From assembly GCA_030645995.1 (NCBI GenBank), contig JAUSMU010000049.1, positions 1 through 38,013 of the forward strand: a stretch of DNA of 38,013 nucleotides, given 5' to 3'. This document shows, one piece after another, positions 7,036-17,037 of the stretch. The notes beneath the pieces are model-generated. The model did not search any database. It was not told where the DNA came from and saw only the letters and a program-made list of their open reading frames with translations. Positions within the stretch are counted from its first letter, which is position 1. Every line of letters begins with the position of its first letter. The position numbers were made by a program, and so were the translations under genes. This stretch comes from Gammaproteobacteria bacterium (GTDB lineage Bacteria; Pseudomonadota; Gammaproteobacteria; Pseudomonadales; Pseudohongiellaceae).

Positions 7036-8880
7036 ATGCATCCCGTCATCGAGAGAGTGACCAACGCCATTGTCGCGCGCAGCCTGGAATCGCGGCGCCA
7101 TTATCTGCTGCGCATGCAGCGCACCCGTGAGTTGCTGCCACCGAGACGCACGTTGTCGTGCGGCAATCTGGCCCATGGTTTCGCCGCCTGCGGTGCTCAG
7201 GACAAGCAGACGATTCGGCTGATGCAGAGTGCCAATCTCGGTATCGTTACGGCCTTCAACGACATGCTTTCCGCCCATCAGCCTCTCGAAACCTATCCCG
7301 ATTTCATCAAGACGGTGGCGCGGGAGATGGGTTCCAGCGCGCAGGTGGCGGGCGGCGTGCCGGCGATGTGTGACGGTGTGACACAGGGCCAGCCTGGCAT
7401 GGAGCTGAGCCTGTTCAGCCGCGACGTGATTGCCATGGCGACGGCCGTCAGTCTCAGCCACAACCTCTTCGATGGGGTGCTGTGTCTGGGTGTCTGCGAC
7501 AAGATCGTTCCCGGCATGCTGATCGGCGCGCTGCAGTTTGGTCATCTCCCGGTCGGCTTCATTCCGGCCGGCCCGATGCCCTCAGGCATTCCCAATAAAG
7601 ACAAGGCCATGGTGCGGCAGCGCTACAGCCAGGGGCTGGCGAGCAAAGAGGAGCTGCTGGCCGCAGAGGCGGCGTCCTATCACAGCCCCGGCACCTGCAA
7701 TTTCTACGGCACCGCCAACAGCAATCAGGTGTTGATGGAAATGCTGGGCGTGCAACTGCCGGGCGCCTCTTTCATCAACCCTGATAATCCGTTGCGCGCC
7801 GCGCTGACACGGGAAACCGTGCTGCGGGTCATCGCAGCCGCCGATGTACACGGAGCGCATGTGCCGCTCTCGGCCATGGTGACGGAGCAGAGTCTGGTCA
7901 ATGCACTAGTGGGGCTGCTGGCCACTGGGGGATCCACGAATCACACGCTGCACCTGATCGCCATTGCCCACGCTGCTGGCATTCAGCTGACCTGGCAGGA
8001 TTTCGATGCCCTGTCCCAGGTGACGCCATTGCTGGTGCGGGTCTATCCCAACGGCGAGGCCGACGTGAACGCCTTTCAGGAGGCGGGCGGCATGGCTTTT
8101 CTGGTGCGCGAACTGCGCGCCGCCGGGCTGCTCAATGAAGACGTGCAGACGCTCATGGGCAAGGGTCTCGACGCCATGGAGTGCGCTCCGCAACTCAATG
8201 CTGATAGCAAACTGCAGTGGCAACGGCACACGGCGCCATCGACGCGCAGTGACGTGCTGCGTCCCGTCACGAGTCCCTTCGATCACCACGGCGGGTTGCG
8301 GGTGATCCACGGCAATCTCGGTGAGGGCATCATCAAGACCTCGGCGGTCAAGGAACAGCACCGGCGTGTGCAGGCCCCTTGTGTGATCTTTGACGATCAG
8401 GATGCGCTGGCGGCTGCATTGCAGCGTGGTGAGTTGCAGCGTGACTTCATCGCTGTGGTGCGGTTTCAGGGGCCGAAAGCCAATGGCATGCCCGAGTTGC
8501 ATCAGCTGACGCCGCCTCTCGGCGCCTTGCAGGATCAGGGTTTCAAGGTGGCTTTGGTGACAGACGGGCGCATGTCGGGCGCGTCGGGCAAGGTGCCGGC
8601 TGCCATCCACATGAGTCCGGAGGCGCTGGACGGCGGGCCGCTGGCGCTGCTGCGTGATGGTGACATCCTCAGCCTGGACGCCGACGCGGGGACGCTGGAG
8701 GTGTTGTTGAGCGCCGAGGAGCTGGCATCGCGGACACCGCAGGTGCTGGTGCTAGGCGAAGAGGAAATGCTATTGAGAAGCACGCTGGGGCGCAATCTGT
8801 TCGAGTGCTTCAGGAATGACACGAGCCCGGCGCGGGCGGGCGCCTCGGTCTTCGGTGGGAGCGTGCCTGCACGCGATTAG
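7036..8880 (+). CDS. edd: 6-phosphogluconate dehydratase
   Basis: The enzyme converts 6-phosphogluconate to 2-keto-3-deoxy-6-phosphogluconate using a [4Fe-4S] cluster; it is the first committed Entner-Doudoroff step. The protein has 614 residues, as expected for the IlvD/Edd family. [13 protein letters not shown] (about 154-166) and [18 protein letters not shown] (about 221-238) carry cluster-ligand cysteines, and [18 protein letters not shown] (about 511-528) is the C-terminal family signature. An AGGAGAG ribosome site precedes the ATG. The usual family end (AGASVF) is extended by about eight residues, GGSVPARD, encoded by one arm of a REPIN that also overlaps the stop codon. Confidence 0.97.
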   Translation: MHPVIERVTNAIVARSLESRRHYLLRMQRTRELLPPRRTLSCGNLAHGFAACGAQDKQTIRLMQSANLGIVTAFNDMLSAHQPLETYPDFIKTVAREMGSSAQVAGGVPAMCDGVTQGQPGMELSLFSRDVIAMATAVSLSHNLFDGVLCLGVCDKIVPGMLIGALQFGHLPVGFIPAGPMPSGIPNKDKAMVRQRYSQGLASKEELLAAEAASYHSPGTCNFYGTANSNQVLMEMLGVQLPGASFINPDNPLRAALTRETVLRVIAAADVHGAHVPLSAMVTEQSLVNALVGLLATGGSTNHTLHLIAIAHAAGIQLTWQDFDALSQVTPLLVRVYPNGEADVNAFQEAGGMAFLVRELRAAGLLNEDVQTLMGKGLDAMECAPQLNADSKLQWQRHTAPSTRSDVLRPVTSPFDHHGGLRVIHGNLGEGIIKTSAVKEQHRRVQAPCVIFDDQDALAAALQRGELQRDFIAVVRFQGPKANGMPELHQLTPPLGALQDQGFKVALVTDGRMSGASGKVPAAIHMSPEALDGGPLALLRDGDILSLDADAGTLEVLLSAEELASRTPQVLVLGEEEMLLRSTLGRNLFECFRNDTSPARAGASVFGGSVPARD

Positions 8881-8915
8881 TTGCTGTGTTCAATCGCGTG
8901 CAGGCACGCTCCCAC
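8855..8915. repeat. REPIN: two inverted REP elements with 24-bp perfect arms, overlapping the edd stop
   Basis: The left arm (8855-8878, beginning GTGGGAGCGTGCC) and the right arm (8892-8915, ending GGCACGCTCCCAC) are perfect inverted complements around a 13-base loop. Each REP also forms its own small hairpin, GCGTGC-CT-GCACGC. Head and tail match Pseudomonas-type REPs. The edd stop TAG (8878-8880) lies at the arm/loop boundary, and the eda ATG follows 37 bases after the element. Such doublets can stabilise upstream mRNA, attenuate downstream genes, or be moved by a REP-associated transposase; no such transposase is in this window. Confidence 0.85.
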
Positions 8916-8952
8916 AACTGCGGGGACATCTATGCTACATGAGGAAATGACA

Positions 8953-9582
8953 ATGAAAACACTGAGTGGAACGCTGCGCGCCGTGCGGGTGCTGCCGGTG
9001 CTGATCGTGCAATCCGAGGCCGAGGCGCTGGCGGTCACGGGAGCCCTGGCTGCCGGTGGTTTGAACGCGGTCGAGATCACATTGCGGACTCCCGCAGCGT
9101 TGGCGGCCATCGCCGCAGTCAAGAAGGCGCGGCCGGATTTTATTGTCGCGGCAGGAACGGTGCGAACCGTGGCCGATATGCGCGCCGTTGCTGCAGCGGG
9201 CGTGGACTTCGCCGTCAGCCCTGGCTTCACACCAGCGCTGTCTGCGTGCGCGCGCGAACTGCAATTACCATTTCTGCCAGGGGTGTGTACGCCTTCTGAA
9301 GTGATCGCAGGCACAGAGAGTGGGCACACCAGCTTCAAATTGTTTCCCGCCGAGGCTGTGGGAGGGATGGCTCTGCTCAAGGCCCTGGCGTCGCCGTTTG
9401 CGGGCATCGAATTTTGCCCGACCGGCGGCATTGGTCCACACAATTTCCTCGACTATCTCTCTTTGCCGAATGTAGTGTGCATAGGAGGATCATGGATGGT
9501 GGACAGTGCACTCATTCGGCAGGGCAACTGGGAGCAGATTGAGATACTGACTCGCGCGTGCGTCTCCGTGCTGAGCAATTAA
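8953..9582 (+). CDS. eda: KDPG/KHG aldolase (2-keto-3-deoxy-6-phosphogluconate aldolase)
   Basis: The enzyme splits KDPG to pyruvate and glyceraldehyde-3-phosphate. It has 209 residues, the class I trimeric aldolase length. E41 in NAVEITLRT and the Schiff-base lysine K129 in TSFKLFPAEAVGG are present, as is the phosphate-binding TGGIGPHN (157-164). The ATG at 8953 is chosen because GAGGAA lies 6 bases upstream and the family normally begins about 15 residues before VLPVLIV. Upstream in-frame starts at 8932 and 8947 are less likely, and the frame open from 8881 lies within the REPIN. It is separated from edd by the REPIN, so its level may differ from that of upstream genes. Confidence 0.97.
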   Translation: MKTLSGTLRAVRVLPVLIVQSEAEALAVTGALAAGGLNAVEITLRTPAALAAIAAVKKARPDFIVAAGTVRTVADMRAVAAAGVDFAVSPGFTPALSACARELQLPFLPGVCTPSEVIAGTESGHTSFKLFPAEAVGGMALLKALASPFAGIEFCPTGGIGPHNFLDYLSLPNVVCIGGSWMVDSALIRQGNWEQIEILTRACVSVLSN

Positions 9583-9610
9583 TGGGGGTGCAAGCCATGA
9601 GGAGACATTT

Positions 9611-10639
9611 GTGAGTCTGCAACAAGCGCCGGATCAGTCCGCTGGCTGGCACATCGTCGCCGACATCGGTGGCACCAACGCGCGCTTCGCGCTCGCCAAT
9701 CAGGCTGCGGCGCCATTGCAGTGCGTCAGCGTTTATCGTTGCGCCGATTTTGTGCGTTTCGAGGATGCCCTGGAGGCTTATCAAGAAAGCGTTCGGGAGC
9801 GATCTGCCCCACAAGTGCTCAGCGTCTGTCTCGCTGTGGCCGCCACGGTGCACAAGGATCTGATCAGTCTCACCAATTATCCCTGGCAATTCAGCCGTCG
9901 TGCGCTGCAGGCTGCGCTGGGTGTCCCGGTTCACGTTCTCAACGATTTCACCGCGCATGCCCTGTGTCTGCCGTTGCTGGGCGACGCGGATGTGCAATGG
10001 TTGCGCCGCGCGCCAGGCCGCCCCCATGCGGCAGCGCGAACGATCGCGGGCCCCGGTACCGGTTTCGGTGGCGCGACATTGACGGCGGCGGGGGAAGTGG
10101 TGGAGTCTGAGCCAGGGCACTGTTCGTTTGCACCAGTCACTGAGCACGAATTGCGGCTCCTGCAGGTGTTGTGGCGGCGTTATCCGCGTATCTGCGTGGA
10201 GCAACTGCTTTCTGGCCCGGGCCTTGCAAATCTGTATTGGGCCAACGCCGTGCTCGGTGGTAATCCCCGGGAGCTGGGGGCGGCCGACATAGTCAGCGCG
10301 GCGCAGCACGGAGACGCACTGGCGCTGCAGACGTTGCGGGATTTCTCCGGCATTCTGGGTTCCGTGTGCGGTGACATCGCCCTCTCAATGGGCAGTCTGG
10401 GTGGTTTTTATCTAACGGGTGGAGTGTTGGAAAAATTGGGTGCCTTGTTTGATCAGACATTGTTCATGACACGCTTCGTCGATAAAGGTGCCTTCCAGAG
10501 CTGGTGCTCGGAAGTGCCGGTGGCGCGTGTGACGCTGGCCTGGCCAGGACTGCTGGGATGTGCCCGTCATGCCCGTCTACAGACACAGATATCTAGAGGC
10601 AGAAATCCGGCGGACATAGAGGTTCCACATGCCCCTTGA
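9611..10639 (+). CDS. glk: glucokinase (ATP-dependent, bacterial Glk family)
   Basis: The enzyme phosphorylates glucose to glucose-6-phosphate in the cytoplasm, feeding zwf. It has 342 residues, slightly longer than E. coli Glk. IVADIGGTNARFAL (15-28) is the ATP-binding phosphate-1 loop, VLNDFTAHAL (109-118) holds the catalytic base D112, GPGTGFGGATL (147-157) binds nucleotide, and EPGHCSFAP (167-175) corresponds to the glucose-binding E-G-G-H region. The start is GTG at 9611, with AGGAG about 7 bases upstream; no better ATG is in frame. Its last 11 bases overlap the malQ start, so the two are probably translationally coupled. Confidence 0.95.
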   Translation: MSLQQAPDQSAGWHIVADIGGTNARFALANQAAAPLQCVSVYRCADFVRFEDALEAYQESVRERSAPQVLSVCLAVAATVHKDLISLTNYPWQFSRRALQAALGVPVHVLNDFTAHALCLPLLGDADVQWLRRAPGRPHAAARTIAGPGTGFGGATLTAAGEVVESEPGHCSFAPVTEHELRLLQVLWRRYPRICVEQLLSGPGLANLYWANAVLGGNPRELGAADIVSAAQHGDALALQTLRDFSGILGSVCGDIALSMGSLGGFYLTGGVLEKLGALFDQTLFMTRFVDKGAFQSWCSEVPVARVTLAWPGLLGCARHARLQTQISRGRNPADIEVPHAP

Positions 10640-12890
10640 GGAGACTTTGCACGCAGTCGATCCTGGATATGCTGCGTTGCTCTCGGGTTGCGCACAACTC
10701 CGTGGTGATGAGGTACGGCAGCTCAATGAGTTGCTGTCTTTGCATGGCATTGCGAGCGAATACATCGAGTACTCCGGCAGCGTAGTGCAGATTCCCCTCG
10801 CTGAACGCGTGGACATTCTGGAGTTCAAGGGCGTCAGGTTGTTTACGGACGAGAGTCTGGACCGCGAATTGCTTGCCGCTCAGACACTGGAGTTGACACA
10901 TCGGCCCTGGCAGTCACTGTTGCCCCCGGTAGTGGTGCTGACCCCGGGCGGTTGCGAGAGTGTGGCCCTCAATTTTACCGAGACAGACCTCAACCTGGAG
11001 TGGCAGTGGAGCATAGTCTGCGAGGACGGCCGCTTGCTGACACAGAGTTTTCGGCCGCAGGACCTGCCGGAGTCGTCGACGCAGACTCTGCAAGGTCTGA
11101 GCTACAGTCGCCGTCTCCTGAATCTGTCGCCGTTTCATGACGGTTCTCTGCCTCCGGGTTACCACCGCCTGACGCTGCAGTGTGCAACGACTCCCGGAGC
11201 TGGCGAGCAGAGCATCCCATTGATCGTCGCGCCGGCGCGTTGTTTCGAACCCGCGTGGGTGCTGGAAGGCCAGCGCCTGTGGGGTTTCTCCGTGCAACTT
11301 TACAGCCTGCGCTCGGAGCGGAACTGGGGCATTGGCGACTTGACGGACCTGCAGGAGTTGATTCGCCTGGCGGCGCAGAAGGGCGCTAGCTTCCTGGTGC
11401 TCAATCCCTTGCATGCCCTCGATCTGCGGAATCCGGACAACTGCAGCCCTTACAGTCCCAACGACAGACGACGCCTGAATCTGCTTTATATCGATCCCGC
11501 TCAGGAAGAAGAATTCCATGCCAGTGCGTTAATTCACGCAGGCGAAGCGGTCGAGCGACGTTTGAGTTTGCAACGTCGCTTGCAGCAACGTGAGGCAATC
11601 AATTATCGTGCGGTCGCAGAATTGAAGCTGGCCGTGCTCCTGCCAATGTTTTTGTACTTTCTTGAGCATCATCTGGCGACAGGCAGTGCACGGGCGCTGC
11701 GCTTTGAAACGTTCGTGGTGGAGCAGGGCGCGTCTTTGCAGGCTTTCGCCGAACACGAGGCGGTGCGCTGGTCAGGGTTTGCAGAGGGTGTCGACGATCC
11801 GCGTTTCACGCTCTACACGCAATGGCTGGCAGAGATGCAGCTGGAGGCCTGTCAGCGTCTGGCGACCGAACTTGGCATGCGTATTGGATTGATCCGCGAT
11901 CTTGCCGTGGGCGGCGATGGCGGCGGGGCAGAAGTCGTCCTCAACAAGGGCCTGTTCTGCGAGCGGGCGAGTATCGGTGCTCCGCCGGATCCGCTGGCGC
12001 CACAGGGGCAGAACTGGGGGCTGCCGCCACTAGAACCCCTGCAGCTGCAGCGCAGTGGCTACAGCCACTTCATAGAACTGTTGCGGACGAATATGGCCCA
12101 CTGTGGCGCCTTGCGTATCGATCATGTGATGGCGCTGATGCGCTTGTGGTGGTGTCCGCGTTTTCCGGGGCGTGGCACCGGGGCCTATGTGCATTACCCG
12201 GTCGATGATCTGTTTGCCCTGTTGCGCCTGGAGAGTGTGCGCAACCGCTGCATGGTGATTGGCGAGGATCTGGGTGTCGTGCCGCCGCAGGTGCGTGAGT
12301 ACCTGAATTCGTCGGCCGTGTTTTCGAACGTATTGTTCTATTTCGAGAAGTACGACGGCTTCAAATTCCGCCGTCCGGAGCACTACAAAACCCGCGCGCT
12401 GGCGATGGTGGCCAATCACGACGTGCCAACACTAGCGGCCTGGTGGAATTGTGCAGACTTGCGCTTGCGTCATCAGCTGGGGTTGATTCCCACGGAAGCC
12501 GCATTGGAAGAACAGACGCAGTGGCGCGGCGTAGAAAAGCGCCAGGTGCTGCAGTGGCTGGGTGAGCAGTGGTTGTTGCCGCCGCAGTGGCAGGGGGACT
12601 GTACGCTGCGGCCCTTCGACAATGAATTGTGCGCGGCGATTTTGCGCTGCTGTGCGCGCAGCAGTGCCCAGCTCCTGTCGGTGCAACTGGAGGACTTGGC
12701 GCTGTTGGAAACGCCCGTGAATATTCCGGGCACCAGTACCGAATATCCGAACTGGCGTCGAAAATTACCGATCGCTCTGTCGGAGCTGATTGATTCGCCG
12801 ACAGGTCGAGACCTGCTGAGCGGCTTCGCTCTGGAGCGTGTGCTTCCAGAGGCGACCCAGGCGCGCGTGCGCAGCCAGCCAGCACCATGA
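10629..12890 (+). CDS. malQ: 4-alpha-glucanotransferase (amylomaltase, GH77)
   Basis: The enzyme transfers maltodextrin segments between chains and releases glucose, so it can process the short oligosaccharides freed by GlgX and GlgP. It has 753 residues, longer than classical amylomaltases, with about 200 extra N-terminal residues as in E. coli MalQ-like forms. The core begins at WGFSVQLYSLRSERNWGIGD (218-237). Catalytic residues are visible: nucleophile D498 in ALRIDHVMAL, acid/base E546 in IGEDLGVVP, and D598 in ANHDVPTLAAWW. APPDPLAPQGQNWGLPP (451-467) is the family loop. It overlaps glk by 11 bases and glgB by 4 (ATGA), placing it firmly inside the operon. Confidence 0.96.
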   Translation: MPLEETLHAVDPGYAALLSGCAQLRGDEVRQLNELLSLHGIASEYIEYSGSVVQIPLAERVDILEFKGVRLFTDESLDRELLAAQTLELTHRPWQSLLPPVVVLTPGGCESVALNFTETDLNLEWQWSIVCEDGRLLTQSFRPQDLPESSTQTLQGLSYSRRLLNLSPFHDGSLPPGYHRLTLQCATTPGAGEQSIPLIVAPARCFEPAWVLEGQRLWGFSVQLYSLRSERNWGIGDLTDLQELIRLAAQKGASFLVLNPLHALDLRNPDNCSPYSPNDRRRLNLLYIDPAQEEEFHASALIHAGEAVERRLSLQRRLQQREAINYRAVAELKLAVLLPMFLYFLEHHLATGSARALRFETFVVEQGASLQAFAEHEAVRWSGFAEGVDDPRFTLYTQWLAEMQLEACQRLATELGMRIGLIRDLAVGGDGGGAEVVLNKGLFCERASIGAPPDPLAPQGQNWGLPPLEPLQLQRSGYSHFIELLRTNMAHCGALRIDHVMALMRLWWCPRFPGRGTGAYVHYPVDDLFALLRLESVRNRCMVIGEDLGVVPPQVREYLNSSAVFSNVLFYFEKYDGFKFRRPEHYKTRALAMVANHDVPTLAAWWNCADLRLRHQLGLIPTEAALEEQTQWRGVEKRQVLQWLGEQWLLPPQWQGDCTLRPFDNELCAAILRCCARSSAQLLSVQLEDLALLETPVNIPGTSTEYPNWRRKLPIALSELIDSPTGRDLLSGFALERVLPEATQARVRSQPAP

Positions 12891-14893
12891 ACAAGAACAG
12901 GACAAGGTTGATGAGCAGTTCCGCAGTCACTAAAAGTACCGCAGTCACGAAAAGTACCAAAGTCACGGACAGCACCAAAGTCACGAACAGCCCCGCGTCA
13001 CCAGCATTGCTGCTGAGCGCGGCAGATCTGTATTTATTCAGTCGCGGTGAGCAGGAGCATGCCTATCGTTTCATGGGGGCCAACTCGCGCACTGTCGACG
13101 GTGTCGATGGAGTGCTGTTTGCCGTCTGGGCGCCTGCCGCCAGAAACGTAGCGGTGGTCGGTGATTTCAATCACTGGCAGCCACAGGCTCATGTCATGCA
13201 CCGGCATGCCGGCTTCGGGGTCTGGGAGTTGTTTGTGCCAGGCGTTCGCGCGGGCATGCATTACAAGTATCACATCATCGGTGAGCACGGGCAGTTGCAG
13301 CCGTGGAAGGCCGATCCTTACGCGCAGGCCATGCAGCTGCGCCCCGACAATGCGTCGACGGTGCCGGATGCCACAGTCTATGAATGGCAGGATGCGGCGT
13401 GGCTTGAGAGACGCCGTAGCGGGGCTCTCCATGCCGAGTCGATGCTCATCTACGAGGTGCACGCCGGTTCGTGGCGGCGCCACGCGCATGACAGCACCTT
13501 TCTCGATTACCACCAGCTGGCCATACAGCTGGTAGCTTATGTCAAGGAGATGGGGTTTACGCACATTCAGCTGATGCCCATCAGTGAATTTCCCTTTGAT
13601 GGTTCTTGGGGATATCAACCTATCGGTCTCTTTGCGCCTACGCGCCGCTTCGGCACTCCAGAGCAATTCCGTTTCTTCGTCGATCATGCGCACCAGCAAG
13701 GTATTGGTGTATTGCTGGATTGGGTGCCTGCACATTTTCCTTCCGACGAACACGGTCTGTGTCGTTTCGATGGCAGTTGTCTGTACGAACACGCCGACCC
13801 GCGCCAGGGTTTTCACCCGGATTGGAACACGCTGATTTTCAATTATGGCCGCTCCGAGGTGTTCAGCTATCTGCTCAGCAATGCGATGTACTGGCTGGAG
13901 GAGTTTCATATCGACGGGCTGCGGGTCGATGCCGTCGCCTCCATGCTGTACCTGAACTACAGTCGCAAGGACGGCGAGTGGTTGCCCAACCATTATGGTG
14001 GCATTGAGAATCTGGAAGCGATTCATCTGTTCCGGGAGATCAACGAACGCGCCTATCGCAAATATCCTGGCATCGCGATGATTGCAGAGGAATCCACGGC
14101 GTGGCCGGGTGTCACTGAATTCACCTCGCGCGGCGGGCTTGGCTTCGGCTTCAAGTGGAATCTGGGCTGGATGAACGACACGCTGCGCTATATGGCGCGC
14201 GATCCGATTCATCGCAAGTATCATCACTCGGACATGAGTTTTGGTCTGCTCTATGCGTTTTCCGAGAGCTTCATTCTGGCGCTCAGTCACGATGAGGTCG
14301 TCCACGGCAAGCGCGCACTGCTGGAGAAAATGCCGGGCGATGATTGGCAGAAATTTGCCAACCTGCGCGCGTATCTGGGCTTCATGTGGGCGCACCCTGG
14401 CAAGAAATTACTCTTCATGGGCAGCGAGTTTGCGCAGCGTCGGGAATGGAGTCACGACAGGAGCCTCGACTGGCACCTGCTGGAACACGCCTCGCATCGC
14501 GGCGTGCAGCAATTGGTGCGCGACTTGAATCGCGTCGCCGCGCGCGTGGCTGCATTGCATGAGTTGGATGATGACCGCGCCGGGTTCGAATGGGTGGATG
14601 CCGACGGTGATGGACGCTGCATCTTTGCCTTCCTGCGCAAGGGCCATGGCTCCACCGTGCTCGCGGTGTGCAACATGACGCCCACACTGCATACGGATTT
14701 TTGTGTGGGTGTGCCAGGCCCAGGTTTGTACCGGGAATTGATCAACACCGATGGCAGTGACTACGGAGGCAGTGGTGCTGGCAATCTGGGTGGCGTGTGT
14801 GCGCGGCCGGTGCCCAGTCATGGCCGCGAGTGGTCGCTGCATATCACGGTGCCACCGCTTGCGACACTGATATTTGAATTGGACAACTCTTGA
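12887..14893 (+). CDS. glgB: 1,4-alpha-glucan branching enzyme (GH13)
   Basis: The enzyme makes alpha-1,6 branches in glycogen. It has 668 residues, with one CBM48 beta-sandwich (about 55-160, VWAPAARNVAVVGDFNHW-like core) followed by the GH13 barrel; the extra N-terminal domain of the 728-residue E. coli enzyme is missing. Catalytic residues are nucleophile D348 (GLRVDAVASM), acid/base E401 (IAEEST) and D469 (ALSHDEVVHGK). The start overlaps the malQ stop as ATGA. Residues 13-36 are a hexapeptide repeat (AVTKST twice, then KVTDST and KVTNSP) encoded by an 18-bp tandem repeat; this tail is not part of the known fold and is probably flexible. Starting translation at M9 would keep the repeat. 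Confidence 0.97.
   Translation: MNKNRTRLMSSSAVTKSTAVTKSTKVTDSTKVTNSPASPALLLSAADLYLFSRGEQEHAYRFMGANSRTVDGVDGVLFAVWAPAARNVAVVGDFNHWQPQAHVMHRHAGFGVWELFVPGVRAGMHYKYHIIGEHGQLQPWKADPYAQAMQLRPDNASTVPDATVYEWQDAAWLERRRSGALHAESMLIYEVHAGSWRRHAHDSTFLDYHQLAIQLVAYVKEMGFTHIQLMPISEFPFDGSWGYQPIGLFAPTRRFGTPEQFRFFVDHAHQQGIGVLLDWVPAHFPSDEHGLCRFDGSCLYEHADPRQGFHPDWNTLIFNYGRSEVFSYLLSNAMYWLEEFHIDGLRVDAVASMLYLNYSRKDGEWLPNHYGGIENLEAIHLFREINERAYRKYPGIAMIAEESTAWPGVTEFTSRGGLGFGFKWNLGWMNDTLRYMARDPIHRKYHHSDMSFGLLYAFSESFILALSHDEVVHGKRALLEKMPGDDWQKFANLRAYLGFMWAHPGKKLLFMGSEFAQRREWSHDRSLDWHLLEHASHRGVQQLVRDLNRVAARVAALHELDDDRAGFEWVDADGDGRCIFAFLRKGHGSTVLAVCNMTPTLHTDFCVGVPGPGLYRELINTDGSDYGGSGAGNLGGVCARPVPSHGREWSLHITVPPLATLIFELDNS
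12923..12994 (+). repeat. 18-bp tandem repeat, four copies, inside the 5' end of glgB
   Basis: Units run 12923-12940, 12941-12958, 12959-12976 and 12977-12994, with consensus RMAGTCACKRAMAGYMCC. Copies 1 and 2 differ at one base and copies 3 and 4 at two. The length keeps the frame and encodes a threonine/serine/lysine-rich hexapeptide repeat. It looks like a recent slippage expansion. Confidence 0.9.
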
Positions 14894-14894
14894 T

Positions 14895-17003
<2,109 letters not shown>

Positions 17004-17037
17004 TCCACCCAGATTTCATACAGCAGAGGTATTCGTC

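Noticed and set aside
8881-8952. Upstream extension of eda starting in the REPIN
   Set aside because: It would begin at TTG within the repeat and add 24 residues with no family match; the ATG at 8953 has a good ribosome site.
13034-14395. 453-residue minus-strand open frame inside glgB
   Set aside because: It is a GC-rich shadow of a gene with all catalytic residues on the other strand; no domain is visible.
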